A stretch of 64,000 nucleotides of DNA from an uncultured Sphingomonas sp. Lineage in GTDB: Bacteria; Pseudomonadota; Alphaproteobacteria; Sphingomonadales; Sphingomonadaceae. Under the pieces are notes generated by a model. It searched no databases. It was given only the letters and a program-made list of their open reading frames with translations, and was not told the DNA's origin. Numbering within the stretch: position 1 is the stretch's first letter; every line of letters begins with the position of its first letter. Of this stretch, positions 1 to 11,278 are shown piece by piece. Where the stretch lies: NCBI RefSeq assembly GCF_913777625.1, contig NZ_CAJYTI010000032.1, forward strand, positions 1 through 64,000. The letters run 5' to 3'. A program made the translations under genes and the position numbers.

Positions 1-1951
<1,951 letters not shown>

Positions 1952-1955
1952 GCGG

Positions 1956-2660
1956 CTACTCAAGTTCCTCGATAATGTTCGTCGTCAATGGCACGGCGGA
2001 CGGCAAAGCCGATGCGCCTTGCGATTCGGAATCGCAAGACACGGGATCAGGTTCGGGTCCGATAAAGTGCAGCCAGCGATCGAGCGCTTCGCTCGTCCGT
2101 TGCGCCGCCCGGGCGTCGATAAGTCCGGCGTGTACCACATTTTCGCGGCCTAACGCCAAGGACAATATGGTGCGTGAGACCGGCAATGTTAAGCCCTTGA
2201 GGGCAGAACCTTCCCGATCCGAGCCAACGCGCCACGCCTGGGCCAGCTTGCGGCTGCCGTCGTCGCGGGCATCGGATGCGTGGAGCAGCAGATGGAGTCG
2301 GCCGCTGCGCGCGGCCTTTTCGATCCGCTCGGCGCCGATCACCACATAGCCCGCCTTCGCCTCCAGCCCCAGCCGGTCGAGCACGGCGCGCTGCAGCTGC
2401 GCGGCGATCCGGTCCTCCAGATCGTCGGGGATGCGCAGCTCGCCGGTGCGGAAGCTGCGCGACAGGGCGCCCTTCAGCTTGCCCTTGTCGCGCGACGCCG
2501 CGAGCCCCGCCTTGTCGACGGAGATCCAGGCGCCGCGGCCGGGGGCCTTGGCACGGATGTCGGGCAGCACTTCGCCCTCGGGCGACAGCACGAGTCGGAT
2601 CAGCCCTTCCCGCGGCGCTTCCTCGCGCGACAGGATGCAGGTGCGAACCGCGTCGGTCAT
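1956..2660 (-). CDS. YlxR/DUF448 RNA-binding protein with L7Ae-like C-terminal region
   Basis: A 234-residue protein. The N-terminal 90 residues match the YlxR/DUF448 fold: an early RTCILSREE motif, in the place of the family's R-x-C-x-x-x-R signature, and a GRGAWI core. A ribosomal-L7Ae-like segment follows ([20 protein letters not shown], about residues 93-112), a combination common in alphaproteobacteria. The family sits between nusA and infB and is thought to bind RNA; its exact role in this lineage is not established. It starts at ATG 2660, follows nusA by 57 bp and ends 4 bp before infB. The last 30 or so residues are low in recognisable features. Confidence 0.9.
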   Translation of the reverse strand: MTDAVRTCILSREEAPREGLIRLVLSPEGEVLPDIRAKAPGRGAWISVDKAGLAASRDKGKLKGALSRSFRTGELRIPDDLEDRIAAQLQRAVLDRLGLEAKAGYVVIGAERIEKAARSGRLHLLLHASDARDDGSRKLAQAWRVGSDREGSALKGLTLPVSRTILSLALGRENVVHAGLIDARAAQRTSEALDRWLHFIGPEPDPVSCDSESQGASALPSAVPLTTNIIEELE

Positions 2661-2717
2661 CGTCCCCTCCCGTGGCCGAGAGGGGGGATGACCAGTGCCA
2701 AGGTCAGTCGGCGCGTA

Positions 2718-4337
2718 TCATTGTTCGGAGTCCGCAATTGCGTCCTCCTCGCCTGCCTGCGCAGGTTCTTCATCGGCGAACCAATGGGCGCGGGCCGCCA
2801 TGATGATCTCGTTGCCCTGTTCGTCGCTCAGGCCATACTCCGCCAGGATGCCGCCCTTGGGCTCCTTGCGCGGGGTGTCGTCGCCGCGGCGACGCGGCTC
2901 GGCGCGCTTCTTCTCGACCAGCTCGTCGGTCGCCAGGTCGGCGAGATCGTCGAGCGTCTTGATGCCCGCCTTGCCGAGCGTGACCAGCATCGCTTCGGTC
3001 AGATACGGCATGGTGGTCAGGTCGTCCTCGACGCCGAGCGCACGGCGCTCCTCGCGATTGGCTTCCTCGCGGCGCTCCAGCGCTTCCTGGGCGCGGTTCT
3101 GGAGTTCCTGCGCGAGATCCTCGTCGAAGCCCTCGATGGTCGCGAGCTCCTCGATCTCGACATAGGCGACTTCCTCCAGCGCGCCGAAGCCTTCGGCGAC
3201 CAGCAGCTGGGCCAGCGTCTCGTCGACGTCGAGCTCGTTCTGGAACATCTCCGAACGCTCGACGAATTCCTTCTGGCGCTTCTCGCTCGCATCCGCCTCG
3301 GTGAGGATGTCGATCGCCTTGCCGGTCAGCTGGCTGGCGAGACGCACGTTCTGGCCGCGACGGCCGATCGCCAGGCTCAGCTGATCGTCGGGGACGACCA
3401 CTTCGATGCGGTCCTCTTCCTCGTCGATCACGACGCGGCTGACGTTCGCCGGCTGCAGCGCGTTGACGACGAAGGTGGCGGTGTCCGGCGACCAGGGGAT
3501 GATGTCGATTTTCTCGCCCTGCATCTCCTGCACGACGGCCTGCACGCGGCTGCCCTTCATGCCGACGCAGGCGCCGACCGGATCGATCGAGCCGTCATGG
3601 CTGATCACGCCGATCTTGGCGCGGCTGCCCGGATCGCGGGCGGCAGCCTTGATCTCGATGATGCCGTCGTAGATTTCGGGCACTTCCTGCGCGAACAGCT
3701 TCTTCATGAACTCGGGGTGCGCGCGGCTCAGGAAGATCTGCGGACCGCGGTTCTCGCGGCGGACGTTGAGCACCACCGAGCGGACACGATCGCCGACGCG
3801 GACGACTTCGCGCGGGATCTGCTGGTCGCGGCGGATCACACCTTCGGCGCGGCCCAGGTCGACGACGACATGGCCGAACTCGACGCGCTTCACCACGCCG
3901 GTGATGATCTCGTTCACCCGGTCCTTGAACTCGTCATACTGGCGCTCGCGCTCGGCATCGCGGACCTTCTGGAAGATGATCTGCTTCGAGGCCTGGGCCT
4001 GGATGCGGCCGAACTCGATCGGGGGCAGCGGATCGACGATGAAGTCGCCGACCTTGGCGCCCTTCTGGAGCTTCTGCGCGCCCTTCAGGTCGACCTGCTT
4101 GAAATAGTCGTCAACCTGCTCGACCACCTCGACGACGCGCCACAGGCGGAGATCGCCCGAGACCGGATCGAGCTTCGCGCGAATGTCGTTCTCGACGCCG
4201 TAGCGGTTCTTCGCGGCGCGCTGGATCGCGTCTTCCATCGCCTCGATGACGATGGCCTTGTCGATCAACTTTTCCTTCGCGACCGAATCGGCGATCGCGA
4301 GCAGCTCGGCCTTGTTGGCAGAAATGGCGGTGGCCAT
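2718..4337 (-). CDS. nusA: transcription termination/antitermination factor NusA
   Basis: RNA polymerase-associated factor for pausing, termination and rRNA antitermination. At 539 residues it shows the full family order: an N-terminal polymerase-binding domain (1 to about 125), an S1 domain (about 135-200), two KH domains (KGSRVQAVVQEMQGEKIDI and AIGRRGQNVRLASQLTGKAI are the GxxG regions) and a C-terminal part with helix-hairpin-helix repeats. The tail is acidic (EEPAQAGEEDAIADSEQ). It starts at ATG 4337, 6 bp after the rimP stop, so it is translationally close to rimP. The context is the conserved rimP-nusA-ylxR-infB operon. Confidence 0.98.
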   Translation of the reverse strand: MATAISANKAELLAIADSVAKEKLIDKAIVIEAMEDAIQRAAKNRYGVENDIRAKLDPVSGDLRLWRVVEVVEQVDDYFKQVDLKGAQKLQKGAKVGDFIVDPLPPIEFGRIQAQASKQIIFQKVRDAERERQYDEFKDRVNEIITGVVKRVEFGHVVVDLGRAEGVIRRDQQIPREVVRVGDRVRSVVLNVRRENRGPQIFLSRAHPEFMKKLFAQEVPEIYDGIIEIKAAARDPGSRAKIGVISHDGSIDPVGACVGMKGSRVQAVVQEMQGEKIDIIPWSPDTATFVVNALQPANVSRVVIDEEEDRIEVVVPDDQLSLAIGRRGQNVRLASQLTGKAIDILTEADASEKRQKEFVERSEMFQNELDVDETLAQLLVAEGFGALEEVAYVEIEELATIEGFDEDLAQELQNRAQEALERREEANREERRALGVEDDLTTMPYLTEAMLVTLGKAGIKTLDDLADLATDELVEKKRAEPRRRGDDTPRKEPKGGILAEYGLSDEQGNEIIMAARAHWFADEEPAQAGEEDAIADSEQ

Positions 4338-4343
4338 CCGGGC

Positions 4344-4892
4344 TTATCCTTCTACTTCGATAATCTTGTCGGCGCCCTCGGCAGAGAGCGGCGCGGTGGC
4401 GGCGATCAGCCGGTCGGTCATCGTCAGCTTGGCATCCTCGATCGCCGCGAACGGCAGCACATGGTGCGTCTCGTCCTGCGTCACGATCGTGATGGTGCCT
4501 GCGTCCGCGTCGATGCCGGCGAGATCGCCCTTGAACTGCTTGCGCCCATCGAGCTTCTCGGCGAGCGTGATGCGAGCCTCATGGCCCTGCCAGTCGGCGA
4601 AATCCTGCAGCCGGGTGAGCGGCCGGTCGATCCCCGGCGAGCTGACCTCCAGCCGATAGGCATGGTCGATCGGATCGCGGCCCTCGGCTTCCAGCCGATC
4701 CAGCAGGTCCGAGATGCGGCGCGACAGATCGGCGCAATCGTCGATCGTCAGCTGGCGCGTATCCGGGCGCTCGGCCATGATCTGCAGCGTGGGATCGCTC
4801 TGGCCGCCGAACAGCTTCACGCGCACCAGGGCAAAGCCCAGCGCCTGCGCTTCGGTTTCGATCATCTTGGCCAGTTCGGCGAGATTCGCCAC
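4344..4892 (-). CDS. rimP: ribosome maturation factor RimP
   Basis: 30S-subunit maturation factor of 182 residues. The family signature YRLEVSSPGIDRPLT is present at about residues 80-94, and the C-terminal SH3-like domain holds the segments KGDLAGIDADAGTITIV and IEDAKLTMTDRLIAA. The start is GTG at 4892 (MANLAELAKMIETEAQALGF), which fits the family N-terminus; I see no better ATG. It is the first gene of the nusA-infB operon. The 224 bp between it and the divergent dehydrogenase should hold both promoters, but I cannot place either with confidence. Confidence 0.95.
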   Translation of the reverse strand: MANLAELAKMIETEAQALGFALVRVKLFGGQSDPTLQIMAERPDTRQLTIDDCADLSRRISDLLDRLEAEGRDPIDHAYRLEVSSPGIDRPLTRLQDFADWQGHEARITLAEKLDGRKQFKGDLAGIDADAGTITIVTQDETHHVLPFAAIEDAKLTMTDRLIAATAPLSAEGADKIIEVEG

Positions 4893-5116
4893 ACACGTCT
4901 CCGGTTAAATTCAAGCAGCTTCGGCGCCGGAGCCTGGTGGCCCCGACCTCGATCATGTTTGACGATGTCCGAGAAAGCAGCTGCGATATACGCAATCCTG
5001 CCGCGCGGAGCAAGGGGCGCGAAAATGCCGCTGCATCTTTTCGGGCAGGAAAGGCGTTGCAACTCGTTGCAAAACCGGCTGCGTTCGTGGCCGAGGCTTT
5101 GTCGGAGAGGACTTTC

Positions 5117-6397
5117 ATGCCCCGTTCGCTGCTCTTGATTCCGCTATTGTTCGCGGCTGCCTGCTCGTCGCCGGGCTCCAATGCCCAGCAGCCCATCGGC
5201 ACCGCAGGCACCCCGACCCCGCTGCCGGTGCCGAGCGGCACCCCCGCCCCGCTGCCCGCCGGCGTGCCGTTCACCGCGACGCGCGTCGCCGATTTCGATG
5301 CGCCGTTCGCGCTCGCCTTCCTGCCTGACGGCGCCGCGCTCATCACCGAAAAGGCGGGCCAGCTGCAATATTGGGAGGTCAACCAGAAGGCGCAGGCGGT
5401 GAGCGGCGTCCCCAAGGTCGCCGCCGGCGGCCAAGGCGGCCTGCTCGACGTGGCCCCGGCGCCCGACTTCGCCAGCAGCAACACGATCTACTTCACCTAT
5501 TCGGAGCCGCGCGCCAACGGCAGCGCCCTGGCGCTCGCCCGCGCCAAGCTGACCCGCGGCAAGGCGATGGCGCCGCGACTCGACAATGTGGAGGTGCTGT
5601 TCCGCTCCGGCGCCGACGGCGACGGCGGACAGTTCGGCGCGGTCATTGCCTTTGCTCCCGACGGCAAGTCGCTCTTCCTCTCCTCGGGCGAGCGCCAGCG
5701 CTTCACGCCTGCGCAGGACCCCAACCAGGCGATCGGCAAGATCCTGCACCTGACGCTCGACGGCAAGCCGGCCGCGGACAACCCGGATGCCGGCAAGGTC
5801 GGCGCGACCACCGTGCAGGTGATCGATCCGCCCGAGGACACCGAAGCCGCCAAGACCGCCAAGGGCCGCCCCTTCGCGTTCGACGGGCCGAATCCGGCGC
5901 CCGCCGCGATCTGGAGCAGCGGCCATCGCAACCCCTACGGCCTCGTCTTCGATTCGGCCGGCAATCTGTGGGAGCATGAGATGGGCCCGCAGGGCGGCGA
6001 CGAGCTCAACCTGATCGTCAAGGGCCGCAACTATGGCTGGCCCAACGTCTCGTTCGGCGAGAATTACAACAACAAGCCGATCCCCAAACCCAAGGCCGGC
6101 GACGGCTATGAGCTGCCCAAGCTCTACTGGGTGCCGTCGATCTCGCCCTCGGGGCTGATCTACTATACCGGCGGCGACTTCCCGCAGTGGAAGGGCTCAC
6201 TGCTGATGGGGGCGATGTCCGGCCAGGCGCTGATCCGCATCGCGCTCGACGGCACCAACGCCCGCAAGGCCGACCAGTGGGACATGGGGATGCGCATCCG
6301 CGACGTGGCCCAGGCGCCGGACGGCTCGCTGTGGCTGCTGCAGGACGGCGCCAAGGGCGATGGCGGCTGGCTGATGCGGATCAGCCCGAAGAAGTAA
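5117..6397 (+). CDS. PQQ-dependent sugar (glucose/sorbosone-type) dehydrogenase, lipoprotein
   Basis: A 426-residue exported enzyme of the soluble aldose sugar dehydrogenase family, a six-bladed beta-propeller that uses PQQ to oxidise sugars in the periplasm. The start is ATG 5117 behind a GGAGAGG ribosome-binding site. The N-terminus MPRSLLLIPLLFAAACSS has a lipobox (FAAAC), which predicts a lipid-anchored protein. A Pro/Thr/Ala-rich spacer follows (about 25-55), then the propeller. Family segments seen are FLPDGAALITEKAGQL, YFTYSEPR, LFLSSGERQ, GHRNPYGLVFD and HEMGPQGGDELNLI. The frame is open upstream of 5117, but that stretch has no ribosome-binding site and would destroy the signal peptide. 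The substrate cannot be read from sequence. Confidence 0.88.
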   Translation: MPRSLLLIPLLFAAACSSPGSNAQQPIGTAGTPTPLPVPSGTPAPLPAGVPFTATRVADFDAPFALAFLPDGAALITEKAGQLQYWEVNQKAQAVSGVPKVAAGGQGGLLDVAPAPDFASSNTIYFTYSEPRANGSALALARAKLTRGKAMAPRLDNVEVLFRSGADGDGGQFGAVIAFAPDGKSLFLSSGERQRFTPAQDPNQAIGKILHLTLDGKPAADNPDAGKVGATTVQVIDPPEDTEAAKTAKGRPFAFDGPNPAPAAIWSSGHRNPYGLVFDSAGNLWEHEMGPQGGDELNLIVKGRNYGWPNVSFGENYNNKPIPKPKAGDGYELPKLYWVPSISPSGLIYYTGGDFPQWKGSLLMGAMSGQALIRIALDGTNARKADQWDMGMRIRDVAQAPDGSLWLLQDGAKGDGGWLMRISPKK

Positions 6398-6404
6398 GGG
6401 CACC

Positions 6405-6545
6405 ATCCTCCCCTGGAAGGGGAGGTGGCAGGCCGCAGGCCTGACGGAGGGGTGTCGACGCTGGAGGCTCTGCCTTCCACTGCAGCGGGGACACCCCTCC
6501 ACCACCGCCTTCGGCGGCGGTCCCCCTCCCCTTGCAGAGGAGGAT
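6405..6545. repeat. 141-bp nested-palindrome element, intergenic copy
   Basis: Begins ATCCTCCCC and ends GAGGAGGAT, with internal inverted pairs GGAGGGGTGTC / GACACCCCTCC and the hairpins AGGCC-GC-AGGCCT and CCGCC-TTC-GGCGG. Its right third shares a run of more than 30 identical bases with the element inside dnaE2 (55299-55434), from the CCTCCACCACC block through GGTCCCCCTCCCC. It fills the gap between the convergent dehydrogenase and thioesterase genes, so it could also act as a two-way terminator. No transposase is nearby. Confidence 0.85.
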
Positions 6546-6550
6546 TCAGC

Positions 6551-6928
6551 TCACCGCACGATCAGGAAGTTCATCCGCGCCGCCGCGATCGGGCGCTCCT
6601 CCTCGTCCTGCCATGCGATCGCGCTGACATTCGCCACGCGCTTGCCGAGCCTCGTCACGGTGCCCCTGGCCCGCGTCTCCTTCTCCCGCCCGCCGCGCAT
6701 GTAATCGACGGTGACGTTGACCGGCTTCACCTTGGCCCCGCCTTCCGCCTCCAGCGCCTGGAGCAGCGCGCCGACCGCCGCCATCTCGAGCAGCCCGCCG
6801 ATCGCACCGCCATGCAGAAACCCCGGTCGTCCGACGACGTCGCCCGAGAACGGCATTACCAGCACCGGCGCCTCCGCGCCGGGCTCCACCGTCAACCCCA
6901 GCAGCTCGGCATAAGGAGGCAGTTTCAC
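6551..6928 (-). CDS. PaaI-family acyl-CoA thioesterase (second of a pair)
   Basis: A hotdog-fold thioesterase of 125 residues that hydrolyses acyl- or aryl-CoA esters. The family motif GFLHGGAIGGLLEMAAVGAL is at about residues 36-55, followed by the strands PVNVTVDYMRGG and RARGTVTRLGKRVANVSA. The start is GTG 6928, which overlaps the upstream thioesterase stop by 4 bp (GTGA); a TTG one codon earlier is possible but less likely. Together with its partner and the divergent hydratase/thiolase genes it makes a small acyl-CoA metabolism cluster. The substrate is unknown. Confidence 0.85.
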   Translation of the reverse strand: MKLPPYAELLGLTVEPGAEAPVLVMPFSGDVVGRPGFLHGGAIGGLLEMAAVGALLQALEAEGGAKVKPVNVTVDYMRGGREKETRARGTVTRLGKRVANVSAIAWQDEEERPIAAARMNFLIVR

Positions 6929-7377
6929 CAATAGCCCTCCGCCGCCATGAAGGTCCCCGCGACATGCGCCAGCGGATCGGCCGGATCGCCGTCATGCGCC
7001 TGGCCGCGCACGAACGCGATCGAGCGGGTCAGCCGGTAGCATTCGCACCGCCCGATCACCGTCTGGCCGGTGCGCGCCGGGCGCAGATAGTCGATCCGCA
7101 GGTCGAGCGTCGCGTGCGGCAGGAACCTGCCCACCTTCAGCCACACCGCGACGCTGCTCGCCATGTCCATCAAGGCGAGGATCGGGCCCGAGGCGAGCAC
7201 GCCGGTTTCCGCCTGCCCCACCAGATCGGCGCGCCAGGGCTGCTCGAGCTCGGCCCAATCCGCGCCGTGATCGCGGTACGACACGCCCAGGCGGCTGCCA
7301 TGGTTGGGAAAGCGGAGCGCAAAGAAGGCGCGAGGATCGAACCGGGGCGGCGCCGCGGGATCGCTGGGTGCAGACAT
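6925..7377 (-). CDS. PaaI-family acyl-CoA thioesterase (first of a pair)
   Basis: A 150-residue hotdog-fold thioesterase. The start at ATG 7377 gives MSAPSDPAAPPRFDPRAFFA; the frame is open far upstream, but only because it runs antisense through the enoyl-CoA hydratase gene. The core segment is ETGVLASGPILALMDMASSV, followed by ATLDLRIDYLRPARTGQTVI and the helix/strand RSIAFVRGQAHDG. The usual HGG of the relative downstream is replaced by SGPILALMDMA, as in several PaaI relatives. It is coupled to the next thioesterase by a GTGA overlap and divergent from the hydratase gene 84 bp away. Confidence 0.82.
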   Translation of the reverse strand: MSAPSDPAAPPRFDPRAFFALRFPNHGSRLGVSYRDHGADWAELEQPWRADLVGQAETGVLASGPILALMDMASSVAVWLKVGRFLPHATLDLRIDYLRPARTGQTVIGRCECYRLTRSIAFVRGQAHDGDPADPLAHVAGTFMAAEGYW

Positions 7378-7461
7378 ACCGGCTTTTCTAGCGGCCACAT
7401 CTTGCCCGCGCAAATGCTTCGCCCCACTATCCTGCCTGAAGACGAGAGAGGATTGCCGAGC

Positions 7462-8238
7462 ATGAGCGAGCGCGTGACCTGGACGATCACCGACGGCGTG
7501 GCCGATGTGCGGCTCGCCCGGCCGGACAAGATGAACGCGCTCGACCCCGCGATGTTCGAGGGCCTCCTCGGCGCGATCGACACGCTGGGCACGACGCCCG
7601 GCCTGCGCGCCGTGGTGCTGTCGGGCGAAGGCCGCGCCTTCTGCGCCGGGCTCGACATGGCGAGCATGGCCAGCGCCGGGGCGGACACCGACCTCGCCGC
7701 GCGCAGCCACGGGCTCGCCAACAGCTTCCAGCAGGTCGCCTGGGGCTGGCGGACGCTGCCGGTGCCGGTGATCGCCGCCGTCCACGGCGTCGCGTTCGGT
7801 GGCGGGCTGCAGATCGCCAGCGGCGCGGACGTCCGCATCGCCGCGCCCGATACGCGGCTCTCGGTGATGGAGCTCAAATGGGGCATCGTGCCCGACATGG
7901 CCGGATTCATCCTGTGGCGCGGCACGGTGCGCGACGACGTGCTGCGCGAGCTGACCTACACCGCGCGCGAATTCGACGCCGCCGAGGCACAGGGCTTCGG
8001 CTTCGTCACCCGGCTGGCGGAGGATCCGCATGCCGAGGCGCTGGCGCTTGCCCACGCCATCGCCGGCCGCAGCCCGGACGCGATCCGCGCCGCCAAGCGC
8101 CTCGCCAACCACGAGGGCGATGCCGCCGCGGTGCTGCTGGCGGAAAGCGTCGAGCAAGCGGCGCTGCTGCGCTCGCCCAACCAGATCGAGGCGGTAATGG
8201 CCAATATGCAGAAGCGCGCGCCCCAGTTCCGCGACTGA
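7462..8238 (+). CDS. enoyl-CoA hydratase/isomerase (crotonase) family protein
   Basis: Crotonase-fold enzyme of 258 residues, likely hydrating or isomerising enoyl-CoA in a fatty-acid or side-chain degradation route. It shows the CoA-binding oxyanion segment SGEGRAFCAGLDMASM (about residues 54-69) and the second oxyanion loop AAVHGVAFGGGLQIASGADV (about 105-124). The start is ATG 7462 directly after a GAGAGAGG ribosome-binding site; an in-frame ATG at 7414 lacks one. I cannot assign the exact reaction: where classical hydratases carry the second catalytic Glu, the local sequence is VMELKWGIVPDMAG. The thiolase follows 65 bp downstream on the same strand. Confidence 0.87.
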   Translation: MSERVTWTITDGVADVRLARPDKMNALDPAMFEGLLGAIDTLGTTPGLRAVVLSGEGRAFCAGLDMASMASAGADTDLAARSHGLANSFQQVAWGWRTLPVPVIAAVHGVAFGGGLQIASGADVRIAAPDTRLSVMELKWGIVPDMAGFILWRGTVRDDVLRELTYTAREFDAAEAQGFGFVTRLAEDPHAEALALAHAIAGRSPDAIRAAKRLANHEGDAAAVLLAESVEQAALLRSPNQIEAVMANMQKRAPQFRD

Positions 8239-8303
8239 ACCGGTTGCATTCCGCCACGCAATGACGGAAGCGTACCCGAAACTCGAAACGACGAGAGGGT
8301 GCC

Positions 8304-9497
8304 ATGCGCGAAGCCGCGATCGTCTCCACCGCCCGCACCGGCATCGGCAAGGCGGGCCGGGGCTATTTCAACGATACCGAAGCGCCGGTGCTCGCCGCGC
8401 ATGTGATGAACGCGGCGGTGGAACGCGCCGGGATCAATCCCGCGCGGATCGACGACGTGTTCTACGGCATGGGCAACCAGTGGGGCACGCAAGGGTCCAA
8501 CATGGCCCGCATGGCCCTGTTCGCCGCGGGCATCCCGCACAGCGTGCCGGCGTTCAGCCTCGACCGGAAATGCGGATCGGGCCTCACCGCGATCGCGCTC
8601 GCCGCTCGCTCGATCATGACCGACGAGATCGACGTGGCGCTGGCCGGCGGCATGGAGTCGATCAGCCTCACCATGGCCAATGCGCCGCGCTATGCGAACC
8701 GCTCGGTCACGGACCGGGTGCCGGCGGCGTACATCCCGATGATCGAGACGGCGGAGATCGTCGCCGAACGCTATGGCATTTCGCGAGAGGCGCAGGACGA
8801 ATTCGCCGCGACGAGCCAGCAGCGCGCCGTGGACGCGCTTGCCCGTGGTGCGTTCGCGGCGGAGATCGCGCCGATCACCGTCACCAAGGCGCTGTTCGAC
8901 AAGGCGGGCACCCGCACCGGCAGCGAGACGGTGACGGTCACCCAGGACGAAGGCATCCGCCCCGGCACCACCGCCGAGGTACTGGGAACGCTCAAGCCGG
9001 TCTGGAAGGACGGCGCCTTCGTGCCCGAGGGCCGCCACGTCACCGCCGGCAATGCCAGCCAGCTTTCGGACGGCGCCGCCGCGCAGATCCTGATGGATCG
9101 CAAGACCGCCGAGGCCGAGGGCCGCCCGATCCTCGGCATCTATCGCGGCTTCCAGGTGGCGGGGTGCGAACCCGAGGAGATGGGCATCGGTCCGGTCTTC
9201 GCCGTGCCCAAGCTGCTCGCCCGCGCCGGGCTGAAGGTCGAGGATATCGGCTTGTGGGAGATCAACGAGGCGTTCGCCAGCCAGTGCCTCTATTGCCGCG
9301 ACACGCTGGGCATCGATCCCGAAAAGCTCAACGTCAGCGGCGGCGCGATCGCGATCGGCCATCCGTTCGGGATGACCGGCAGTCGGCTGGTCGGCCACGC
9401 GCTGATCGAGGGGCGACGGCGCGGGGTGCGCTATGTGGTGGTGTCGATGTGCACCGCTGGCGGCATGGGCGCAGCGGGGCTGTTCGAGATCATCTGA
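8304..9497 (+). CDS. acetyl-CoA C-acyltransferase (thiolase family)
   Basis: Thiolase of 397 residues that cleaves 3-ketoacyl-CoA or condenses acyl-CoAs. The acylated cysteine lies in [20 protein letters not shown] (about residue 92), the conserved [10 protein letters not shown] in the middle, the [17 protein letters not shown] histidine motif near 350, and the C-terminal second cysteine in [14 protein letters not shown]. The start at ATG 8304 follows a GAGAGGGTGCC stretch. It probably forms a beta-oxidation pair with the hydratase upstream. Chain-length preference cannot be read from sequence. Confidence 0.92.
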   Translation: MREAAIVSTARTGIGKAGRGYFNDTEAPVLAAHVMNAAVERAGINPARIDDVFYGMGNQWGTQGSNMARMALFAAGIPHSVPAFSLDRKCGSGLTAIALAARSIMTDEIDVALAGGMESISLTMANAPRYANRSVTDRVPAAYIPMIETAEIVAERYGISREAQDEFAATSQQRAVDALARGAFAAEIAPITVTKALFDKAGTRTGSETVTVTQDEGIRPGTTAEVLGTLKPVWKDGAFVPEGRHVTAGNASQLSDGAAAQILMDRKTAEAEGRPILGIYRGFQVAGCEPEEMGIGPVFAVPKLLARAGLKVEDIGLWEINEAFASQCLYCRDTLGIDPEKLNVSGGAIAIGHPFGMTGSRLVGHALIEGRRRGVRYVVVSMCTAGGMGAAGLFEII

Positions 9498-9567
9498 ACG
9501 GGTTGCAGCGGCGCGCGACACCTGCGAAACGGCCCGCGGTTTCAACCCAGACGGAGGGCGTGCGCCG

Positions 9568-10638
9568 ATGTCGTTCAACAGCTTCGGTCGCGTATTCCGC
9601 TTCACCACCTGGGGCGAGAGCCATGGCCCCGCGCTCGGCGCGGTGGTCGATGGCTGCCCGCCGGGGCTGACGCTGAGCGAAGCCGATATCCAGCCGTTCC
9701 TCGATCGCCGCCGCCCCGGCCAGTCGCGCTTCACCACCCAGCGGCAGGAGCCGGACCAGGTCCGCATCCTCTCCGGCGTGTTCGAGGGACGCACGACGGG
9801 GACGCCGATCGCGCTCCACATCGACAATGTCGACCAGCGCTCGAAGGACTATTCGGAGGTCGCCAAGGCCTATCGCCCGGGCCATGCCGATTATGCCTAT
9901 GACCAGAAATACGGCTTTCGCGACTATCGCGGCGGCGGCCGATCCTCGGCGCGCGAGACCGCGGCGCGGGTCGCGGCGGGCGCGGTCGCGCGGCGCGTGA
10001 TCCCCGAGGTGACGATCACCGCCTGGGTCGAGGCGATCGGCGGCGACGCGATCGACTATGCGAAGTTCGACGCCGCCGAGATCGGCAACAACCCGTTCTT
10101 CTGCCCGGACCCGGACGCGGCGCAGCGCTGGGAGGCACTGGTCGACGCCGCGCGCAAGGACGGCTCCTCGCTCGGGGCCGTCGTCGCGTGCGAGGCGACC
10201 GGCGTGCCGGCCGGCTGGGGCGCCCCACTCTACGCCAAGCTCGACAGCGAATTGGCGGCGGCGTGCATGTCGATCAACGCGGTCAAGGGCTTCGAGATCG
10301 GCGACGGCTTCGCTGCGGCAACCTTGCGCGGCGAGGAGAATGCCGATGCGATGCGCCCCCGCAGCGATGGCGGTGTCGATTTCCTCGCCAACCATGCCGG
10401 CGGCATCGCGGGCGGCATCGCGACGGGCCAGCCGGTGCGGATGCGGGTCGCGTTCAAGCCGACCAGCTCGATCCTGATCCCGGTCGAAACCGTCACCCGC
10501 GACGGCGAGGCGAGCGAGATCCGTACCAAGGGTCGCCACGATCCGTGCGTCGGCATCCGCGGCGTGCCCGTCGTCGAAGCAATGGTCGCGCTGGTACTGG
10601 CGGACCAGAAATTGCTGCACCGGGCGCAGGTCGGCTGA
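9568..10638 (+). CDS. aroC: chorismate synthase
   Basis: Last step of the shikimate pathway: 5-enolpyruvylshikimate-3-phosphate to chorismate, FMN-dependent, cytosolic. It has 356 residues, the normal length. Signatures are [19 protein letters not shown] (about 16-34), the Arg-rich [35 protein letters not shown] (about 113-132) and the C-terminal FKPTSSI / [20 protein letters not shown]. The start is ATG 9568 after ACGGAGGGCG. The frame is open 45 codons further up, but that overlaps the thiolase tail and has no homologous N-terminus. Confidence 0.97.
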   Translation: MSFNSFGRVFRFTTWGESHGPALGAVVDGCPPGLTLSEADIQPFLDRRRPGQSRFTTQRQEPDQVRILSGVFEGRTTGTPIALHIDNVDQRSKDYSEVAKAYRPGHADYAYDQKYGFRDYRGGGRSSARETAARVAAGAVARRVIPEVTITAWVEAIGGDAIDYAKFDAAEIGNNPFFCPDPDAAQRWEALVDAARKDGSSLGAVVACEATGVPAGWGAPLYAKLDSELAAACMSINAVKGFEIGDGFAAATLRGEENADAMRPRSDGGVDFLANHAGGIAGGIATGQPVRMRVAFKPTSSILIPVETVTRDGEASEIRTKGRHDPCVGIRGVPVVEAMVALVLADQKLLHRAQVG

Positions 10639-10762
10639 CCTGACGCTCGACTCGCCCCGGAGTCGTTGGATTTTATCGTCTAACTGAAATCCGTTGGCGA
10701 GACTTCTTCGCGGTTCGCCGGTTATTCTTCCGTTGGCATAATCAACAGAAGGATGCCGTGTA

Positions 10763-11092
10763 ATGTACATCAAGACCATTCTTGCCGCCGCGACCCTGAT
10801 TGCGGCGCCGGCGGCGTTCGCTCAGCAGACCACGCCGGGCCAGACGACGCCGGGCGGCTCGACGACCGACCAGAGCACCATGCCCGGCCAGACGAGCCCC
10901 GGCCAGACGACGTCTCCCACCGATCCGTCGATGAACCCGTCGACCACGACCACGTCGCCGGGCGGCACCACCGGATCGGGCGCGATGACCACGCCGGACT
11001 CGTCGTCGGCTACCACGACGTCGCCGACGGACTCGAGCACGACGACCACGGACGACACCGGCACCAAGCCGAAGCACAAGCGCCCCCACTAA
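10763..11092 (+). CDS. small secreted Thr/Ser/Pro-rich protein of unknown function
   Basis: A 109-residue protein. MYIKTILAAATLIAAPAAFA is a clean Sec signal peptide with cleavage after AFA. The mature part is low complexity, dominated by Thr, Ser, Pro and Gly with repeated TTPGQ, TSPGQ and TTSPTD units, and ends in a basic KPKHKRPH tail. I do not recognise a domain. Its composition is reminiscent of the N-terminal part of the DUF4168 protein at 34872-35309 ([17 protein letters not shown]), but that may be convergent. It is monocistronic, with a clear terminator 30 bp downstream. Confidence 0.75.
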   Translation: MYIKTILAAATLIAAPAAFAQQTTPGQTTPGGSTTDQSTMPGQTSPGQTTSPTDPSMNPSTTTTSPGGTTGSGAMTTPDSSSATTTSPTDSSTTTTDDTGTKPKHKRPH

Positions 11093-11121
11093 GCGCGCCT
11101 GAGTCCGTTCGACTGAATGCG

Positions 11122-11158
11122 ATCGCCCGGCCTTTCCCCCTTTCGGCCGGGCGATTTC
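11122..11158 (+). terminator. intrinsic terminator after the small secreted protein gene
   Basis: The 11-bp perfect stem ATCGCCCGGCC / GGCCGGGCGAT encloses a 12-nt pyrimidine loop and is followed by TTTC. It separates the small secreted protein gene from the J-domain gene. Confidence 0.75.
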
Positions 11159-11278
11159 GCGTATGCGGCGATGCGCCGCCCCGCCCCCTTGCACGAACAA
11201 CCTCGCACGCCGATGTTTCGGCATTAACCACCGTCCTGTAAGGGCGGGAGATCGACAGTCGACGCATTGGGGAATTTG

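Noticed and set aside
5049..5080. GTTGCAACTCGTTGCAA direct repeats upstream of the dehydrogenase
   Set aside because: Short and only two units. Could be a regulator site, but there is no further support.
2280..5138. 952-codon open frame opposite nusA and rimP
   Set aside because: Antisense shadow: rich in Asp, Leu, Arg and His, with no recognisable motif and no ribosome-binding site.
10763..11092. Opposite-strand Val/Pro-rich open frame over the small secreted protein
   Set aside because: Complement of Thr/Ser codon repeats. The plus-strand frame has a proper signal peptide.
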